Source of the DNA: a virus
DNA length: 29,723 nucleotides
Direction: 5' to 3' (one strand)
IMG/VR virus record: IMGVR_UViG_3300046167_000094
Coordinates: 1 to 29,723 of that record
The notes beneath the pieces are model-generated. The model did not search any database, was not told the DNA's origin, and saw only the letters and a list, made by a program, of their open reading frames with translations. Positions 14,101-21,483 of the stretch are shown piece after piece (position 1 is the first letter of the stretch; each line of letters begins with the position of its first letter). Position numbers and translations under genes: made by a program.

Positions 14101-15294
14101 TTACACTTGTGTTAATGCTGCTAATTCGCTATTTGATAATCTTGTGTTGTAAAGTTTTACATTGTTTACTCTATCGTTAAAAGGAAGATTTTCATTATAA
14201 TGACTACCTACATTTATTTTATTACAAGTTGGTACATTTCCAGAATTATCTGTATGTGCAATAACTCCATCAATAGCAACTGCAAAATCATCTTGCTTAT
14301 ATGCAAGTGCTAATTTATGTATTCCGCTACTTAAAACAGATGGAGAAACATACAACATTTCATTTAAATTAGTGCCTACAAAAAATTCAAGTTTACCATT
14401 TGAACGATTTATATATATTTGCTTTAAATTTGTTCCATTACTTAAAGTTACCATTAAATTATTAGTATCGTAACCACTTTTAACATCAACCTCACAATAC
14501 AATACCCCCTCTGTTTGTCCTATAACACCATCTGGTGGAGTTTGACTACAAACATCAGCCAACCTCGTTACTGCTGCCGATGTGGTTTTGATATACGAAG
14601 TAGCGTAACTGCCTTGTTCTAATTGACCTCCCCAAATATATAAACCATCTCCAGCAGATGAAGTTTCCCCAGTATCTGATGATGGGTAAATGTATAACCA
14701 ATTTGTACCAGATGCAGCAGTAAAAGTAAATTCTAATCTGTACCACCCATTACCATAATTTACTGATTTTAAATTAGATGGATTATTTCCAAAAACACCA
14801 TTTTTAACATCAAACCTTGAAATTGCTTGACCAATTCTATAAATAGAAATCCATTGACTATTATAGTATTTAACAAACATACTAAAAGTGTATGTATCGT
14901 CAGTTAAACTATATGTTTCGTGCCAACCTTTATAAGCACCATCAGCAGTAGATGCTATTGTTGAACCATTCAATGTTCCATCTGGACTAATAAGTGTCCC
15001 AAAAGTAGCACTTGCACCTTGTAATTGATTAGAAAAATTTTCTGATGGGTATGTTATATTAGTCCTACTCGGTTCAAGTAACAAAGCACCATTACTGTCA
15101 TTTAAGTAATCTATTCGCGGAATATTCTCTCCAACAATTTCAATTAAACCCTCTTTATTTACGCGCGTTGCGTTTCCTCTCCTTTCAAAAAGAAAGGGCA
15201 AAGGCTTAAAATTTCCGTTCTCATCGTTATATGCTAACGTTGATCCGTATTTTGTTGCCCATTGTCCGTCCCCAAATTTTAATGTGTTTGCCAT
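14101..15294 (-). CDS. Lectin-like (ConA/LamG) tail fibre or adhesin, copy 2
   Basis: 397 residues. The N-terminal 60 residues share a block with the upstream gene (FERRGNATRVNKEGLIEIVG, ending in LLLEPSRTN), a common start in phage fibre proteins. Two jelly-roll-like domains follow, the first ending with GLYIWGGQLEQGSYATSYIK and the second from GQTEGVLYCEVDVKSG onwards with VAIDGVIAHTDNSGN, typical LamG/ConA-like lectin strands. It likely binds a host glycan. The C-terminal three quarters are poor in CG dinucleotides compared with neighbours, suggesting transfer. It begins two bases after the paralogue's stop. Confidence 0.7.
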   Translation of the reverse strand: MANTLKFGDGQWATKYGSTLAYNDENGNFKPLPFLFERRGNATRVNKEGLIEIVGENIPRIDYLNDSNGALLLEPSRTNITYPSENFSNQLQGASATFGTLISPDGTLNGSTIASTADGAYKGWHETYSLTDDTYTFSMFVKYYNSQWISIYRIGQAISRFDVKNGVFGNNPSNLKSVNYGNGWYRLEFTFTAASGTNWLYIYPSSDTGETSSAGDGLYIWGGQLEQGSYATSYIKTTSAAVTRLADVCSQTPPDGVIGQTEGVLYCEVDVKSGYDTNNLMVTLSNGTNLKQIYINRSNGKLEFFVGTNLNEMLYVSPSVLSSGIHKLALAYKQDDFAVAIDGVIAHTDNSGNVPTCNKINVGSHYNENLPFNDRVNNVKLYNTRLSNSELAALTQV

Positions 15295-15296
15295 GT

Positions 15297-16598
15297 CTAT
15301 TGTATTGTGTATAATTGTGATTGTGCCATATCTTCAAAAGATGTCCAACTTGTTAATTTTTCTAAATTCGAATCGCTCAAAACGGTTGAATGGTATTGTA
15401 TTTGTTTTGTTTTTCCGTAGAATTTATCTCCTCCATTTCCTTGGTCAAATGCTAATTCTTTTAATCCACTTGGCATTGTAGTAGGTGATGTATTTATAGC
15501 TACTTCAAAACCATCAATCCAAAAAGCACAGTCATTAGCTTTGTATTTAATAGCTGTTTTGTGAAATTCTAATACAGAACCAACTGATTGACTTACATTA
15601 AATTGACCAACACCTCCATCAGCAATATATGCGAATAAACTACCTTGATACAAACTTAAAGTAATCCTATTATCTGCATTTGATTCAGAAACACTTATTG
15701 ATTTAAAATTATTATCATTAACCAAAGCACTTATCTCTGCCATCAACACACCTTCTGAATCGTTAAACGTAGCTGCGTTCCCAGAGCCATTGCAAGTTTC
15801 TGCTGCGCGAGTAGTAGGACTTCCGCTATTGGATTTTATATAGCTAGTCGAATATGAGCCTTGTTCGAGCATTGCTCCGTAGATGTAAATACCGCTTGTT
15901 CCATCACCAATGTATGGTAATAAAATTGGTGTTCCAGTTGTATATGAATCTTCTAAAACAAATATTTGAGGAACAAAAGTTGTTAGAGCATTTGAAGTTG
16001 TTGCTGACAATTTATACCATCCGTTAGGTAATGATTCTATATTACCAACAGTCAAACTTTCTTCAATTATTGTAGCATTGTTTAAATCAAAAGAAACATA
16101 TACTCCAGTATTTCTATCAGCTAATGCACATTTATGTCTTTCCCCTTTTTTAACATAAGCAGAAATTGTATAAACTGCACTTGTCAAGCCTGTAAAAGTT
16201 CTATAAATGCTATGGTCTGAATTTGCGGTATCTTCAACCAACTTACTTGCGTTTAAACTGCCATCTGGAGATATAACATTATTACTTACTATACTTGAAC
16301 CACTTTTTATCCAATAAGCATTGCTAAAATCCTCTGAATACTGTATTAAATTAGTCCTCTCTGGTTCAAGTAAAAGATGCGGACATCCTACAACCTCACC
16401 GTCTAAAATATCATAATTTAAACGCGGAACGTTTGTTCCAACTGTTGTGATCAATCCATTTTTTGCAACCCTTGTTGCGGTTGTTGTCCTTGCGAAATCG
16501 AAGTCGCCAACACCGCTTGTTGGGAATATTGAATATAATTTTTCTGCTTTGTAACCCGTAGGAATTAGAAGTAAATTTGCGTCGTCTGCTAATGACAT
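15297..16598 (-). CDS. Lectin-like (ConA/LamG) tail fibre or adhesin, copy 1
   Basis: 433 residues, paralogous to the next gene downstream. N-terminal pattern: LLLIPTGYKAEKLYSIFPTS, then GDFDFARTTTATRVAKNGLI and LLLEPERTN. A first beta-sandwich runs to about residue 265 (IYIYGAMLEQGSYSTSYIKS), followed by NDSEGVLMAEISALVND, a second lectin-like domain with CAFWIDGFEVAIN. Such proteins usually serve as receptor-binding fibres. The gene has its own TATTTTTGC promoter box 15 bases upstream. The two copies may give dual receptor use or a fibre and its adaptor. Confidence 0.7.
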   Translation of the reverse strand: MSLADDANLLLIPTGYKAEKLYSIFPTSGVGDFDFARTTTATRVAKNGLITTVGTNVPRLNYDILDGEVVGCPHLLLEPERTNLIQYSEDFSNAYWIKSGSSIVSNNVISPDGSLNASKLVEDTANSDHSIYRTFTGLTSAVYTISAYVKKGERHKCALADRNTGVYVSFDLNNATIIEESLTVGNIESLPNGWYKLSATTSNALTTFVPQIFVLEDSYTTGTPILLPYIGDGTSGIYIYGAMLEQGSYSTSYIKSNSGSPTTRAAETCNGSGNAATFNDSEGVLMAEISALVNDNNFKSISVSESNADNRITLSLYQGSLFAYIADGGVGQFNVSQSVGSVLEFHKTAIKYKANDCAFWIDGFEVAINTSPTTMPSGLKELAFDQGNGGDKFYGKTKQIQYHSTVLSDSNLEKLTSWTSFEDMAQSQLYTIQ

Positions 16599-16613
16599 AT
16601 TGAAATGTTTTTA

Positions 16614-16622
16614 GCAAAAATA
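16614..16622 (-). promoter_or_regulatory. Promoter -7 box TATTTTTGC for the fibre genes
   Basis: TATTTTTG plus C on the minus strand, preceded by a T-rich stretch (TTTTTTTG). It is 15 bases before the first lectin-like gene. No clear TTTG lies at 19-base spacing. Confidence 0.45.
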
Positions 16623-16642
16623 CAAAAAAATAAAAAGATAAT

Positions 16643-16780
16643 TTAACGCCCTTGACCTCTGTATCTTTTTTTATAATTTTTAGAGGATTTTAACTTCGAA
16701 CTTTTGTTTTTTGAATGAATACCTTTGCGTTTCTTTTTAACGCGTTTATAAGTATTTATTTGAATTGATTTTTTTGCCAT
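16643..16780 (-). CDS. Small, very basic protein (45 residues)
   Basis: ATG at 16778-16780 reads MAKKSIQINTYKRVKKKRKG and ends KNYKKRYRGQGR. More than a third of residues are Lys or Arg. Small basic proteins of this pattern recur in tail/lysis regions of Bacteroidota phages as far as I remember, with no known function; nucleic-acid or capsid-interior binding is a guess. Its ATG overlaps the holin stop (TAATG), supporting real translation. Confidence 0.65.
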   Translation of the reverse strand: MAKKSIQINTYKRVKKKRKGIHSKNKSSKLKSSKNYKKRYRGQGR

Positions 16781-17262
16781 TATTTTTTCCAAGTTTTAAC
16801 AATCTTTTCCGCTGAACGTGCGCCGAAATAACCGCCGTAAACTAACAACAACAAAGAACTTAATAAATCAATCCATTGTGGCGCTATATTAAAGCCACCA
16901 ATTGACGAATCTAAAATGATATATATAAACAACGTCAACGTTAAAAAAGCCAATACCATTGGCCGAATGTTTTTTGTCATAAATGAATCCGCCGCATTGT
17001 CTGACGTCCAACGCTTTGTGACTTCTTGCATTTCAATCATATCAAATTCCAATTCCGCCAATAACATTTCTTTATCGGCTTCTGACAATTGCCCATCGGA
17101 TTTAATTTTGTCGCCTAATCTTTTAAGGGGTTCGATTCCCGTAATGTTTCCCGCAATGTCCAACAACTCCGGCGCAATCTTTTTTCCATTAGCCATCAAC
17201 CAACGCAATGCGTCACCAACACGCGTTGTTCCGTTTCTGTCTTTATATGATTTCTTTGCCAT
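16780..17262 (-). CDS. Putative holin (gene-transfer-agent three-TM type)
   Basis: 160 residues from the ATG at 17260-17262 (MAKKSYKDRNGTTRVGDALR); starting 8 codons earlier would overlap the endolysin end. A charged N-terminal half is followed by FMTKNIRPMVLAFLTLTLFI and a second segment WIDLLSSLLLLVYGGYFGA, both membrane-spanning, ending SAEKIVKTWKK. The layout, with the K-N-x-R-P motif before the first TM, matches the three-TM GTA-type holin family. It would permeabilise the inner membrane for the M15 peptidase encoded three bases upstream. Confidence 0.75.
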   Translation of the reverse strand: MAKKSYKDRNGTTRVGDALRWLMANGKKIAPELLDIAGNITGIEPLKRLGDKIKSDGQLSEADKEMLLAELEFDMIEMQEVTKRWTSDNAADSFMTKNIRPMVLAFLTLTLFIYIILDSSIGGFNIAPQWIDLLSSLLLLVYGGYFGARSAEKIVKTWKK

Positions 17263-17264
17263 AA

Positions 17265-17651
17265 TTATTTTTTTGTATAATCCCAACGTGCTGAATAATC
17301 GCGAATGTCAACGTGCGTAAACGTATTATATTTGCCGATTCCGCCAAAACCTAATTGTCCCAATTCAACCATTTCGCAAACTAATTCATGAACTTCATTT
17401 GGCGTCATTCCCTTAATTACAATGTCCGCCGCTTGTCCCTTTTTATGCCTTGAATTTTTAGAACCCTTAACAACATTATCGTTGTAATTGGCGCATCTAT
17501 AACCGGAATTTATTTTGATAGGTTTGCCGACTTTATTGCGTAAAATCTGTAATTGGTCCGCTAATTTTATAAGATTGTTTTTAACGTCGGCGCTAATTTT
17601 ACAATCGCCGCCTTTGCATTCAAATTCGGAAATCGTGAAATTTTTAGTCAT
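17265..17651 (-). CDS. Peptidase M15-type endolysin
   Basis: 128 residues. The pattern is that of phage M15A/D-Ala-D-Ala carboxypeptidase-like endolysins: N-terminal FTISEFECKGGDC, then INSGYRCANYNDNV (about 48-61), SRHKKGQAADIVI (about 67-79) giving the zinc His and Asp, and FTHVDIR (about 112-118) with the second zinc His. It cuts peptide cross-links in peptidoglycan. There is no signal peptide, so release depends on the holin beside it. Its start overlaps the end of the small membrane protein by 8 bases. Confidence 0.85.
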   Translation of the reverse strand: MTKNFTISEFECKGGDCKISADVKNNLIKLADQLQILRNKVGKPIKINSGYRCANYNDNVVKGSKNSRHKKGQAADIVIKGMTPNEVHELVCEMVELGQLGFGGIGKYNTFTHVDIRDYSARWDYTKK

Positions 17652-17799
17652 TGTTTTTATTCTTGTTTAAATAATACCAACGTTGTGCGGTGTACCCTAT
17701 TGAAACGGCCAATAATAATATTTTTAAAACTTCGTCGATTGCAGTAAACGAAACCATAAACGAAAACGTGTTCAGCATATATAGTTTGAAATCATTCAT
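17644..17799 (-). CDS. Small membrane protein of the lysis cluster (51 residues)
   Basis: ATG at 17797-17799, reading MNDFKLYMLNTFSFMVSFTA, then a membrane stretch VLKILLLAVSIGYTA, ending QRWYYLNKNKNND. One or two membrane spans with a basic C-terminus. Its 3' end overlaps the endolysin start by 8 bases, so it is probably co-translated. It may be an accessory holin or a spanin-like factor, unproven. Confidence 0.6.
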   Translation of the reverse strand: MNDFKLYMLNTFSFMVSFTAIDEVLKILLLAVSIGYTAQRWYYLNKNKNND

Positions 17800-17802
17800 A
17801 AT

Positions 17803-18279
17803 TTAAAAACTTAAAACTGTTATAACAAAATCTTCAACAACCGCAGTTGCGCCGCTTTTATCAACTTTAATTTGAATTTTACAACCGCCCGACAATTCGC
17901 TTGTTCGTGTAAATATTTGCGTTGTTCTTGAATAACGGACCAAATCACCATTTGATGCAATGTTGTCGTGTGAAAACTCAATTGTTTTTCCGGTGTCTGG
18001 GAAATATAAACGTGCATCCAAACGTGTATTTGCAGCGCCTGCCGTTACGTCAAAATCATTTCTAATTAACAAAACTTTATTTGCGCCAACTTTTGACGTG
18101 TCAATTTTATTTGCTGATGAATCCCACAAATCGCCGCTTATATAAGACGGCAAATGTGAATGTGTGTTTGTTCCGGCTTTGTCGTTTGTTAAATCCGTCC
18201 ACGCGCCCGCAGTCAAATTTATTGGTGTTCCCGCTTGTTGTTGCGTCTTCATAAAATGCAAACCCGCCCAACGTGTCAT
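17803..18279 (-). CDS. Structural protein, C-terminal frame of a split gene
   Basis: The frame carries the body of a beta-rich virion protein from AGTPINLTAGAWTDLTNDKA to VEDFVITVLSF, including GLYF-like strands LDARLYFPDTGKTIEFSHDN. Its nominal first 12-15 codons (MTRWAGLHFMKT) are the wrong frame of the upstream reading. Joining frame 1 up to YEDATT (18107-18394 entry) with this frame at about 18231-18245 gives a seamless 196-residue protein. I therefore treat both as one gene broken by a +1 shift. The role is probably a tail or head-tail component, from its position. Confidence 0.6.
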   Translation of the reverse strand: MTRWAGLHFMKTQQQAGTPINLTAGAWTDLTNDKAGTNTHSHLPSYISGDLWDSSANKIDTSKVGANKVLLIRNDFDVTAGAANTRLDARLYFPDTGKTIEFSHDNIASNGDLVRYSRTTQIFTRTSELSGGCKIQIKVDKSGATAVVEDFVITVLSF

Positions 18280-18394
18280 AAATGTCGTTTACGGACGTTT
18301 TTATTTCATTCATATTTGCCGCCGTCACCTTATTGATTTCGGGTAATTCCGAAACAACATTGTCGTATTTTGTTGAGTAGGTTATTTTAGCCAT
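18107..18394 (-). CDS. Structural protein, N-terminal frame of a split gene
   Basis: The real part is about residues 1-54: MAKITYSTKYDNVVSELPEI, then NKVTAANMNEIKTSVNDIYD and GGFAFYEDATT. This N-terminal helix followed by strand is common at the start of phage tail-associated proteins. After that the frame becomes Arg/Lys/Phe-rich (VLYKRRFVGFISK), unlike a virion protein, while the other frame continues sensibly. Removing one A from the CAAG near 18236-18237 restores one reading. Starts 13 bases after the preceding gene. Confidence 0.55.
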   Translation of the reverse strand: MAKITYSTKYDNVVSELPEINKVTAANMNEIKTSVNDIYDTLGGFAFYEDATTSGNTNKFDCGRVDGFNKRQSRNKHTFTFAVLYKRRFVGFISK

Positions 18395-18407
18395 TTTTTA
18401 TTTTTTT

Positions 18408-18989
18408 TTAATTGTTATATAATATATCGGGTTCAATGCAATCAATTGATTCAAATTCGCCATTGTCTGCAATTATTCTGTCGGTGTATTGGTTTCGATA
18501 TTCCAATTGCAATTCGTTTTGTAACGGATCAGTAAATAAACCGTCGCTTGGCGGTATTTGCTCAATCTTATTCGACAATTCAATTATGGCGCGAAAATAA
18601 GTAAAATCGGACAAATCGTCTTGTAAATATCTGACGCCCTCGTTTACGCTTGTATATACATTAAAACCGTTTGAAGTTAAATCTATATAATTTGCCAAAC
18701 GTGTTCGTAATTGTTTTAAACATTGCGAAACCATTAAATTTGAATCTAATTCGCCGCCACTATCGGAAACAAAACGCGTTACACATTCAATTCGTGTGAT
18801 TGTTTCCATTGTAAACGAACTTTGGTTTTGGTCTGTTTCGTCGTTTGAAACTGAATAAACTCTTATAAATGGATAAGTCGCATTTGTTGGAACTCTGTTG
18901 TAAATAGGAACGGCCGCGTCTTTAATTAAAACATTTCCGTTTAATTTTGCAATGATTGCCTTGCGTACATAGTGAATCGCCTCTAACAT
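18408..18989 (-). CDS. Tail completion/head-tail joining protein
   Basis: 193 residues. The first 150 residues fit a tail-terminator-like alpha/beta fold (EAIHYVRKAIIAKLNGNVLI, YPFIRVYSVSNDETDQ, TRIECVTRFVSDSGGE). Its position after the HK97 gp10-like gene agrees. The C-terminal 30 residues hold one copy of the module also found twice in the distal tail protein (YTDRIIADNGEFESIDCIE), so an interaction between these proteins, or a shared add-on domain, is possible. Starts on the last base of the gp10-like stop. Confidence 0.65.
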   Translation of the reverse strand: MLEAIHYVRKAIIAKLNGNVLIKDAAVPIYNRVPTNATYPFIRVYSVSNDETDQNQSSFTMETITRIECVTRFVSDSGGELDSNLMVSQCLKQLRTRLANYIDLTSNGFNVYTSVNEGVRYLQDDLSDFTYFRAIIELSNKIEQIPPSDGLFTDPLQNELQLEYRNQYTDRIIADNGEFESIDCIEPDILYNN

Positions 18990-19432
18990 TATTTTATTGC
19001 TTTTTTAATTTCGCCATTTAAGCGGTTCAACAAATTTTTAAATCCTATTCGCGCCGAGCTAAAAAAGAACGGACGCGCGGGTAAATTAACTTCACGAATT
19101 CCTTTGCCTTTGAATTGGGCCGCATAACTTGGCGGAATACCTAATTCAATCATATCTGTTAAATCAACAGAACCACCCGTTCCAAATTCAACATAGGGCG
19201 CGTAATTTGCAGCAGCTACAACATTGATTGATTTACCGCTACGTTGTGCGCTTATTGATTGTTTTAATGAGCCTTTGTCAACCGGTGCTGAACGTTTCGC
19301 CAACCTTACAATTTCAGAACCTGTTTTCCCTAATTCATTGGACAATGTTTTGGATTCGAACGCACGCATTTTGTCTAACTTATTTTTAAGTTTATTTAAA
19401 TCGCTTTGGTTAATTTTTATGTTTACGTTCAT
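18989..19432 (-). CDS. HK97 gp10-like head-tail joining protein
   Basis: 147 residues. It fits the gp10 family: an N-terminal helix region (DLNKLKNKLDKMRAFESKTL), VRLAKRSAPVDKGSLKQSIS (about residues 42-61), the hallmark AANYAPYVEFGTGG (about 74-87), and LPARPFFFSSARIGF (about 117-131). The family sits at the neck and completes the tail end. Neighbours on both sides are connector proteins, with one-base spacing. Confidence 0.85.
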   Translation of the reverse strand: MNVNIKINQSDLNKLKNKLDKMRAFESKTLSNELGKTGSEIVRLAKRSAPVDKGSLKQSISAQRSGKSINVVAAANYAPYVEFGTGGSVDLTDMIELGIPPSYAAQFKGKGIREVNLPARPFFFSSARIGFKNLLNRLNGEIKKAIK

Positions 19433-19759
19433 TTATTCCGATTTTGTCGCCAATAGTTTTGTATAAAAATCCAAATCAAATTCGAATTTGTCGTTTATAC
19501 GATATTTTTTTGAATCATTTTCCAATGTAAAGATGTCGCCTAATTGTATTAAATCAGCGGTGTTTTTACGCATTGTTATTTCAACTTGGACGTCTTGTTC
19601 GCGTTTGCCGAATTTGTCGTTTATTTCGCCTTTTAATTGCGTTAAATGGCACCAAACCGTTGCAACGTCCGACAATGTTGAATTGAAACCGCCGAATTCG
19701 TCCGGTGTTTTAGACAAACGTTTTATTGTTATTTTAGAATCTAATTTTCCGGCGTTCAT
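19433..19759 (-). CDS. Head closure protein (SPP1 gp16/HK97 head-tail adaptor-like)
   Basis: 108 residues. Family pattern: MNAGKLDSKITIKRLSKTPD and DEFGGFNSTLSDVATVWCHL at the start, then VEITMRKNTADLIQLGDIFT and KYRINDKFEFDLDFYTKLLA, a beta-barrel typical of head-closure adaptors. It shares one base with the connector before and abuts the gp10-like gene after. Confidence 0.8.
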   Translation of the reverse strand: MNAGKLDSKITIKRLSKTPDEFGGFNSTLSDVATVWCHLTQLKGEINDKFGKREQDVQVEITMRKNTADLIQLGDIFTLENDSKKYRINDKFEFDLDFYTKLLATKSE

Positions 19760-20268
19760 TATATAAACATTGATTTATATGACGTTAAAATTTGTCTTGT
19801 TGATGTTGGTATTTCTGAAACATTTCCAACCATAAAATCGGCGCGGTTGTCGTAATACGTTGAAATTAATTGCAACATTGATTGTTTAATCAACGCGTCA
19901 TTTATTCCCGCCGTTATATATGTTATTTTAACGCGTTCGCCCGGTCCTTGGTCTAATTCAATGGTTTCATTATCTAAACCCAAAACCTCATAATCAGTTG
20001 TTTCAGTTCCGTCAATGGTTATTTGCTCAACACTTGCAATTGGTCCAAATGGCACGTCAAAAATCCCGTTGGTTGCGTCTATATAGTACGTTCTATTTTT
20101 CGGCACTATGTCGCGCGAAATATAGTTTTCGCACCAAATGCGCGCTTGTGTAATCATAGCGGAAATAATATTGTCGTCGGCGCTTGTATCAATACGAACG
20201 TAATCCTTTACGTTTTGAGCCGTTAACAATTCATTTCCCGTTGTTGAATTAATCTTTATTTGTCGCAT
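19759..20268 (-). CDS. Head-tail connector (HK97 gp6/SPP1 gp15-like)
   Basis: 169 residues. The N-terminus has the family pattern LLTAQNVKDYVRIDTSADDN followed by IISAMITQARIWCENYISRD, then FDVPFGPIASVEQITIDGTE and a C-terminal helix QSMLQLISTYYDNRADFMVG. These proteins form the ring under the portal. The start overlaps the previous small gene by 20 bases, tight for a coupled pair. Confidence 0.8.
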   Translation of the reverse strand: MRQIKINSTTGNELLTAQNVKDYVRIDTSADDNIISAMITQARIWCENYISRDIVPKNRTYYIDATNGIFDVPFGPIASVEQITIDGTETTDYEVLGLDNETIELDQGPGERVKITYITAGINDALIKQSMLQLISTYYDNRADFMVGNVSEIPTSTRQILTSYKSMFI

Positions 20269-20461
20269 CGTCTTTTATTTCAATATATTCAACCTTTAAT
20301 TCTTTGGTTTCGATTTTTTCTTTGTTTTGCTTTTTGCCTATTTTAGACGCTAAACCTTTGGCAATCCAATTTTGTGCGATGTGATCCGGCAAATCTATTT
20401 TGTCGCCTTCATCGTAACGTTTGCCACCTCGTAAAATTGATTGTTTGATTTTTAATTGCAT
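20249..20461 (-). CDS. Small head-region protein of unknown role
   Basis: 70 residues from the ATG at 20459-20461 (MQLKIKQSILRGGKRYDEGD); earlier in-frame starts lie in the promoter and terminator region. The body continues LPDHIAQNWIAKGLASKIGK and ends in a Lys/Glu-rich tail. Short proteins with this RGG-x-x-Y and LP-x-x-x-A-x-x-W-I pattern often precede the gp6-like connector gene in phages. It has its own promoter box right after a terminator. Confidence 0.65.
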   Translation of the reverse strand: MQLKIKQSILRGGKRYDEGDKIDLPDHIAQNWIAKGLASKIGKKQNKEKIETKELKVEYIEIKDDATNKD

Positions 20462-20476
20462 AACCTTATTTTTTTT

Positions 20477-20485
20477 GTAAAGATA
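20477..20485 (-). promoter_or_regulatory. Promoter -7 box TATCTTTAC restarting the head-tail operon
   Basis: TATCTTTA plus C on the minus strand, 15 bases before the ATG and abutting the cassette terminator. It would restart structural-gene transcription after the accessory cassette. Confidence 0.5.
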
Positions 20486-20520
20486 AAAAAAAAGCGCCAC
20501 ATGAATTTGTGACGCCTTTT
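20485..20520 (-). terminator. Intrinsic terminator after the nuclease remnant
   Basis: Minus RNA GGCGUCACA and UGUGGCGCU pair over nine positions with two G-U wobbles, followed by nine U. The wobbles make it minus-specific. Confidence 0.8.
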
Positions 20521-20548
20521 CAGAAGAATGAAAACAATAATGAAAAAC

Positions 20549-20912
20549 TTACATTGCTGCAAAGTTATTAAAATATTTTGAATATTTTTCTAAACCAACT
20601 GTAAATGATTGAATTTTGCCGTCGTTTTTAAAAATAAAAAAACCTTTGCGTTCTGCTGAATAGACCGCGAAAAAATCCACGTCCTTTTTTTTGTAACCGT
20701 TTTTTTTATGGTCAACCAAATTGATTCGGTTTCGCGTTCTGTTGTATTCGTTAATACCTTTTATTTGTACTTTAAATAAACCCTTTAGGCGAATCAACAA
20801 TGCAATCATATATTGAAGTATGCAGCAAAGGGAATGAAACCAAAAAACCGTTTTCCATCGCCTTTGTGGCAAATAAATATTCAGCATAACAACCAAAAAT
20901 GTTTGGATTCAT
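20549..20912 (-). pseudogene. Putative PD-(D/E)XK-like nuclease, split by a +1 shift
   Basis: ATG at 20910-20912 opens MNPNIFGCYAEYLFATKAME, then a core YDCIVDSPKG, and stops at TAA 20772-20774. The +1 frame continues without a gap as LFKVQIKGINEYNRTRNRIN, then KKKDVDFFAVYSAERKGFFI, ending FNNFAAM at 20549. The joined 120-residue protein has E in YAEYLF, D in YDCIVD and V-Q-I-K, the E-D-(E/Q)xK pattern of small PD-(D/E)XK nucleases often linked to introns and mobile DNA. Deleting one T from the TTT before the stop restores the frame. It is the last gene of the accessory cassette, with its own promoter and terminator. Confidence 0.6.
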
Positions 20913-20915
20913 AAC

Positions 20916-20924
20916 GTAAAGTTA
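20916..20924 (-). promoter_or_regulatory. Promoter box TAACTTTAC, apparently leaderless
   Basis: Minus strand TAACTTTAC-GTT-ATG. The terminase small subunit has TAACTTTGC-GTT-ATG. The -7 box is three bases from the ATG in both, so the transcript would start at or beside the start codon. Confidence 0.5.
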
Positions 20925-20925
20925 T

Positions 20926-20959
20926 AAAAAAAAGCCGACCAAATTAATGACCGGCTTTT
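20926..20959 (-). terminator. Intrinsic terminator after the cassette membrane protein
   Basis: AAAAGCCG (20930-20937) and CGGCTTTT (20952-20959) pair across a 14-base loop, with a U run on the minus-strand side. Being symmetric, it might work in both directions. Confidence 0.75.
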
Positions 20960-20991
20960 ACTACAAACCAATAAAAACTAAATTATGACAT

Positions 20992-21135
20992 TTAGTTGTC
21001 GTTTGCCAATACAACGCAAATTGATAAAATCAATAAAAATATCGCCGTTGGCAAGTCGTTAAAAAGCATTATTTGTCTAATGGCGAAACCGCCAAATGAT
21101 AATGTTAAAAAAAACTTAATAAATCGCTGCTTCAT
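20992..21135 (-). CDS. Small two-pass membrane protein (47 residues)
   Basis: ATG at 21133-21135: MKQRFIKFFLTLSFGGFAIR, then QIMLFNDLPTAIFLLILSIC and VVLANDN. Two hydrophobic spans with a basic start, so the N-terminus is probably inside the cell. It begins four bases after the zinc-ribbon gene ends. Function unknown; it might alter host membrane properties like other phage accessory proteins. Confidence 0.55.
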   Translation of the reverse strand: MKQRFIKFFLTLSFGGFAIRQIMLFNDLPTAIFLLILSICVVLANDN

Positions 21136-21139
21136 AATG

Positions 21140-21262
21140 TTACATTCGATCAGCTAAATAGCAATTATAAGAACACAATCCCGCGTCCTCAAACATTGGT
21201 ACACCACAAACGGCGCATTCGAATTCCGGTTCATCGCCCGGTATATAATTTAATCCCCACAT
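21140..21262 (-). CDS. Small zinc-ribbon-like protein (40 residues)
   Basis: ATG at 21260-21262: MWGLNYIPGDEPEFECAVCG, then a second Cys pair in GLCSYNCYLADRM. CxxC followed by CxxxC would bind one zinc. Two bases separate it from the DUF3310-like gene. No further family is recognised. Its packing in a run of short genes supports coding. Confidence 0.6.
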   Translation of the reverse strand: MWGLNYIPGDEPEFECAVCGVPMFEDAGLCSYNCYLADRM

Positions 21263-21264
21263 AA

Positions 21265-21483
21265 TTAAAAATTTTTGATGTCTATTTTATTTGTTAAATG
21301 ATATATTTCGCGTTCTAAATAATCCAACGCCTTTTCTAAATCTTGAATTTCATTGTCCTTTCGTCCGGCGCGAACAACGTATTTTAAAACGTTTCCGCGG
21401 TTGAAGTTTAGGTCATAAGACGCAATAACGTCAATTAAGTCGTGTTTAAGACCGTTTTCGTAGTGTTTAGGTGTATTGCTCAT
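21265..21483 (-). CDS. DUF3310-like protein
   Basis: 72 residues from the ATG at 21481-21483 (MSNTPKHYENGLKHDLIDVI), chosen because it overlaps the stop of the previous gene as ATGA. It has the family core: N-terminal PKHY, GNVLKYVVRAGRKDNEIQDL (about residues 30-49), then EKALDYLEREI. DUF3310 is widespread in phages, generally near nucleotide and DNA metabolism genes, with no settled function. Here it sits in the accessory cassette between head genes instead. Confidence 0.8.
   Translation of the reverse strand: MSNTPKHYENGLKHDLIDVIASYDLNFNRGNVLKYVVRAGRKDNEIQDLEKALDYLEREIYHLTNKIDIKNF

Noticed and set aside
20549-20896. 115-residue reading starting MVVMLNIYLPQRRWK
   Set aside because: Its first 45 residues are the wrong frame; the other frame from the ATG at 20912 gives a sensible N-terminus that joins the C-terminal part.
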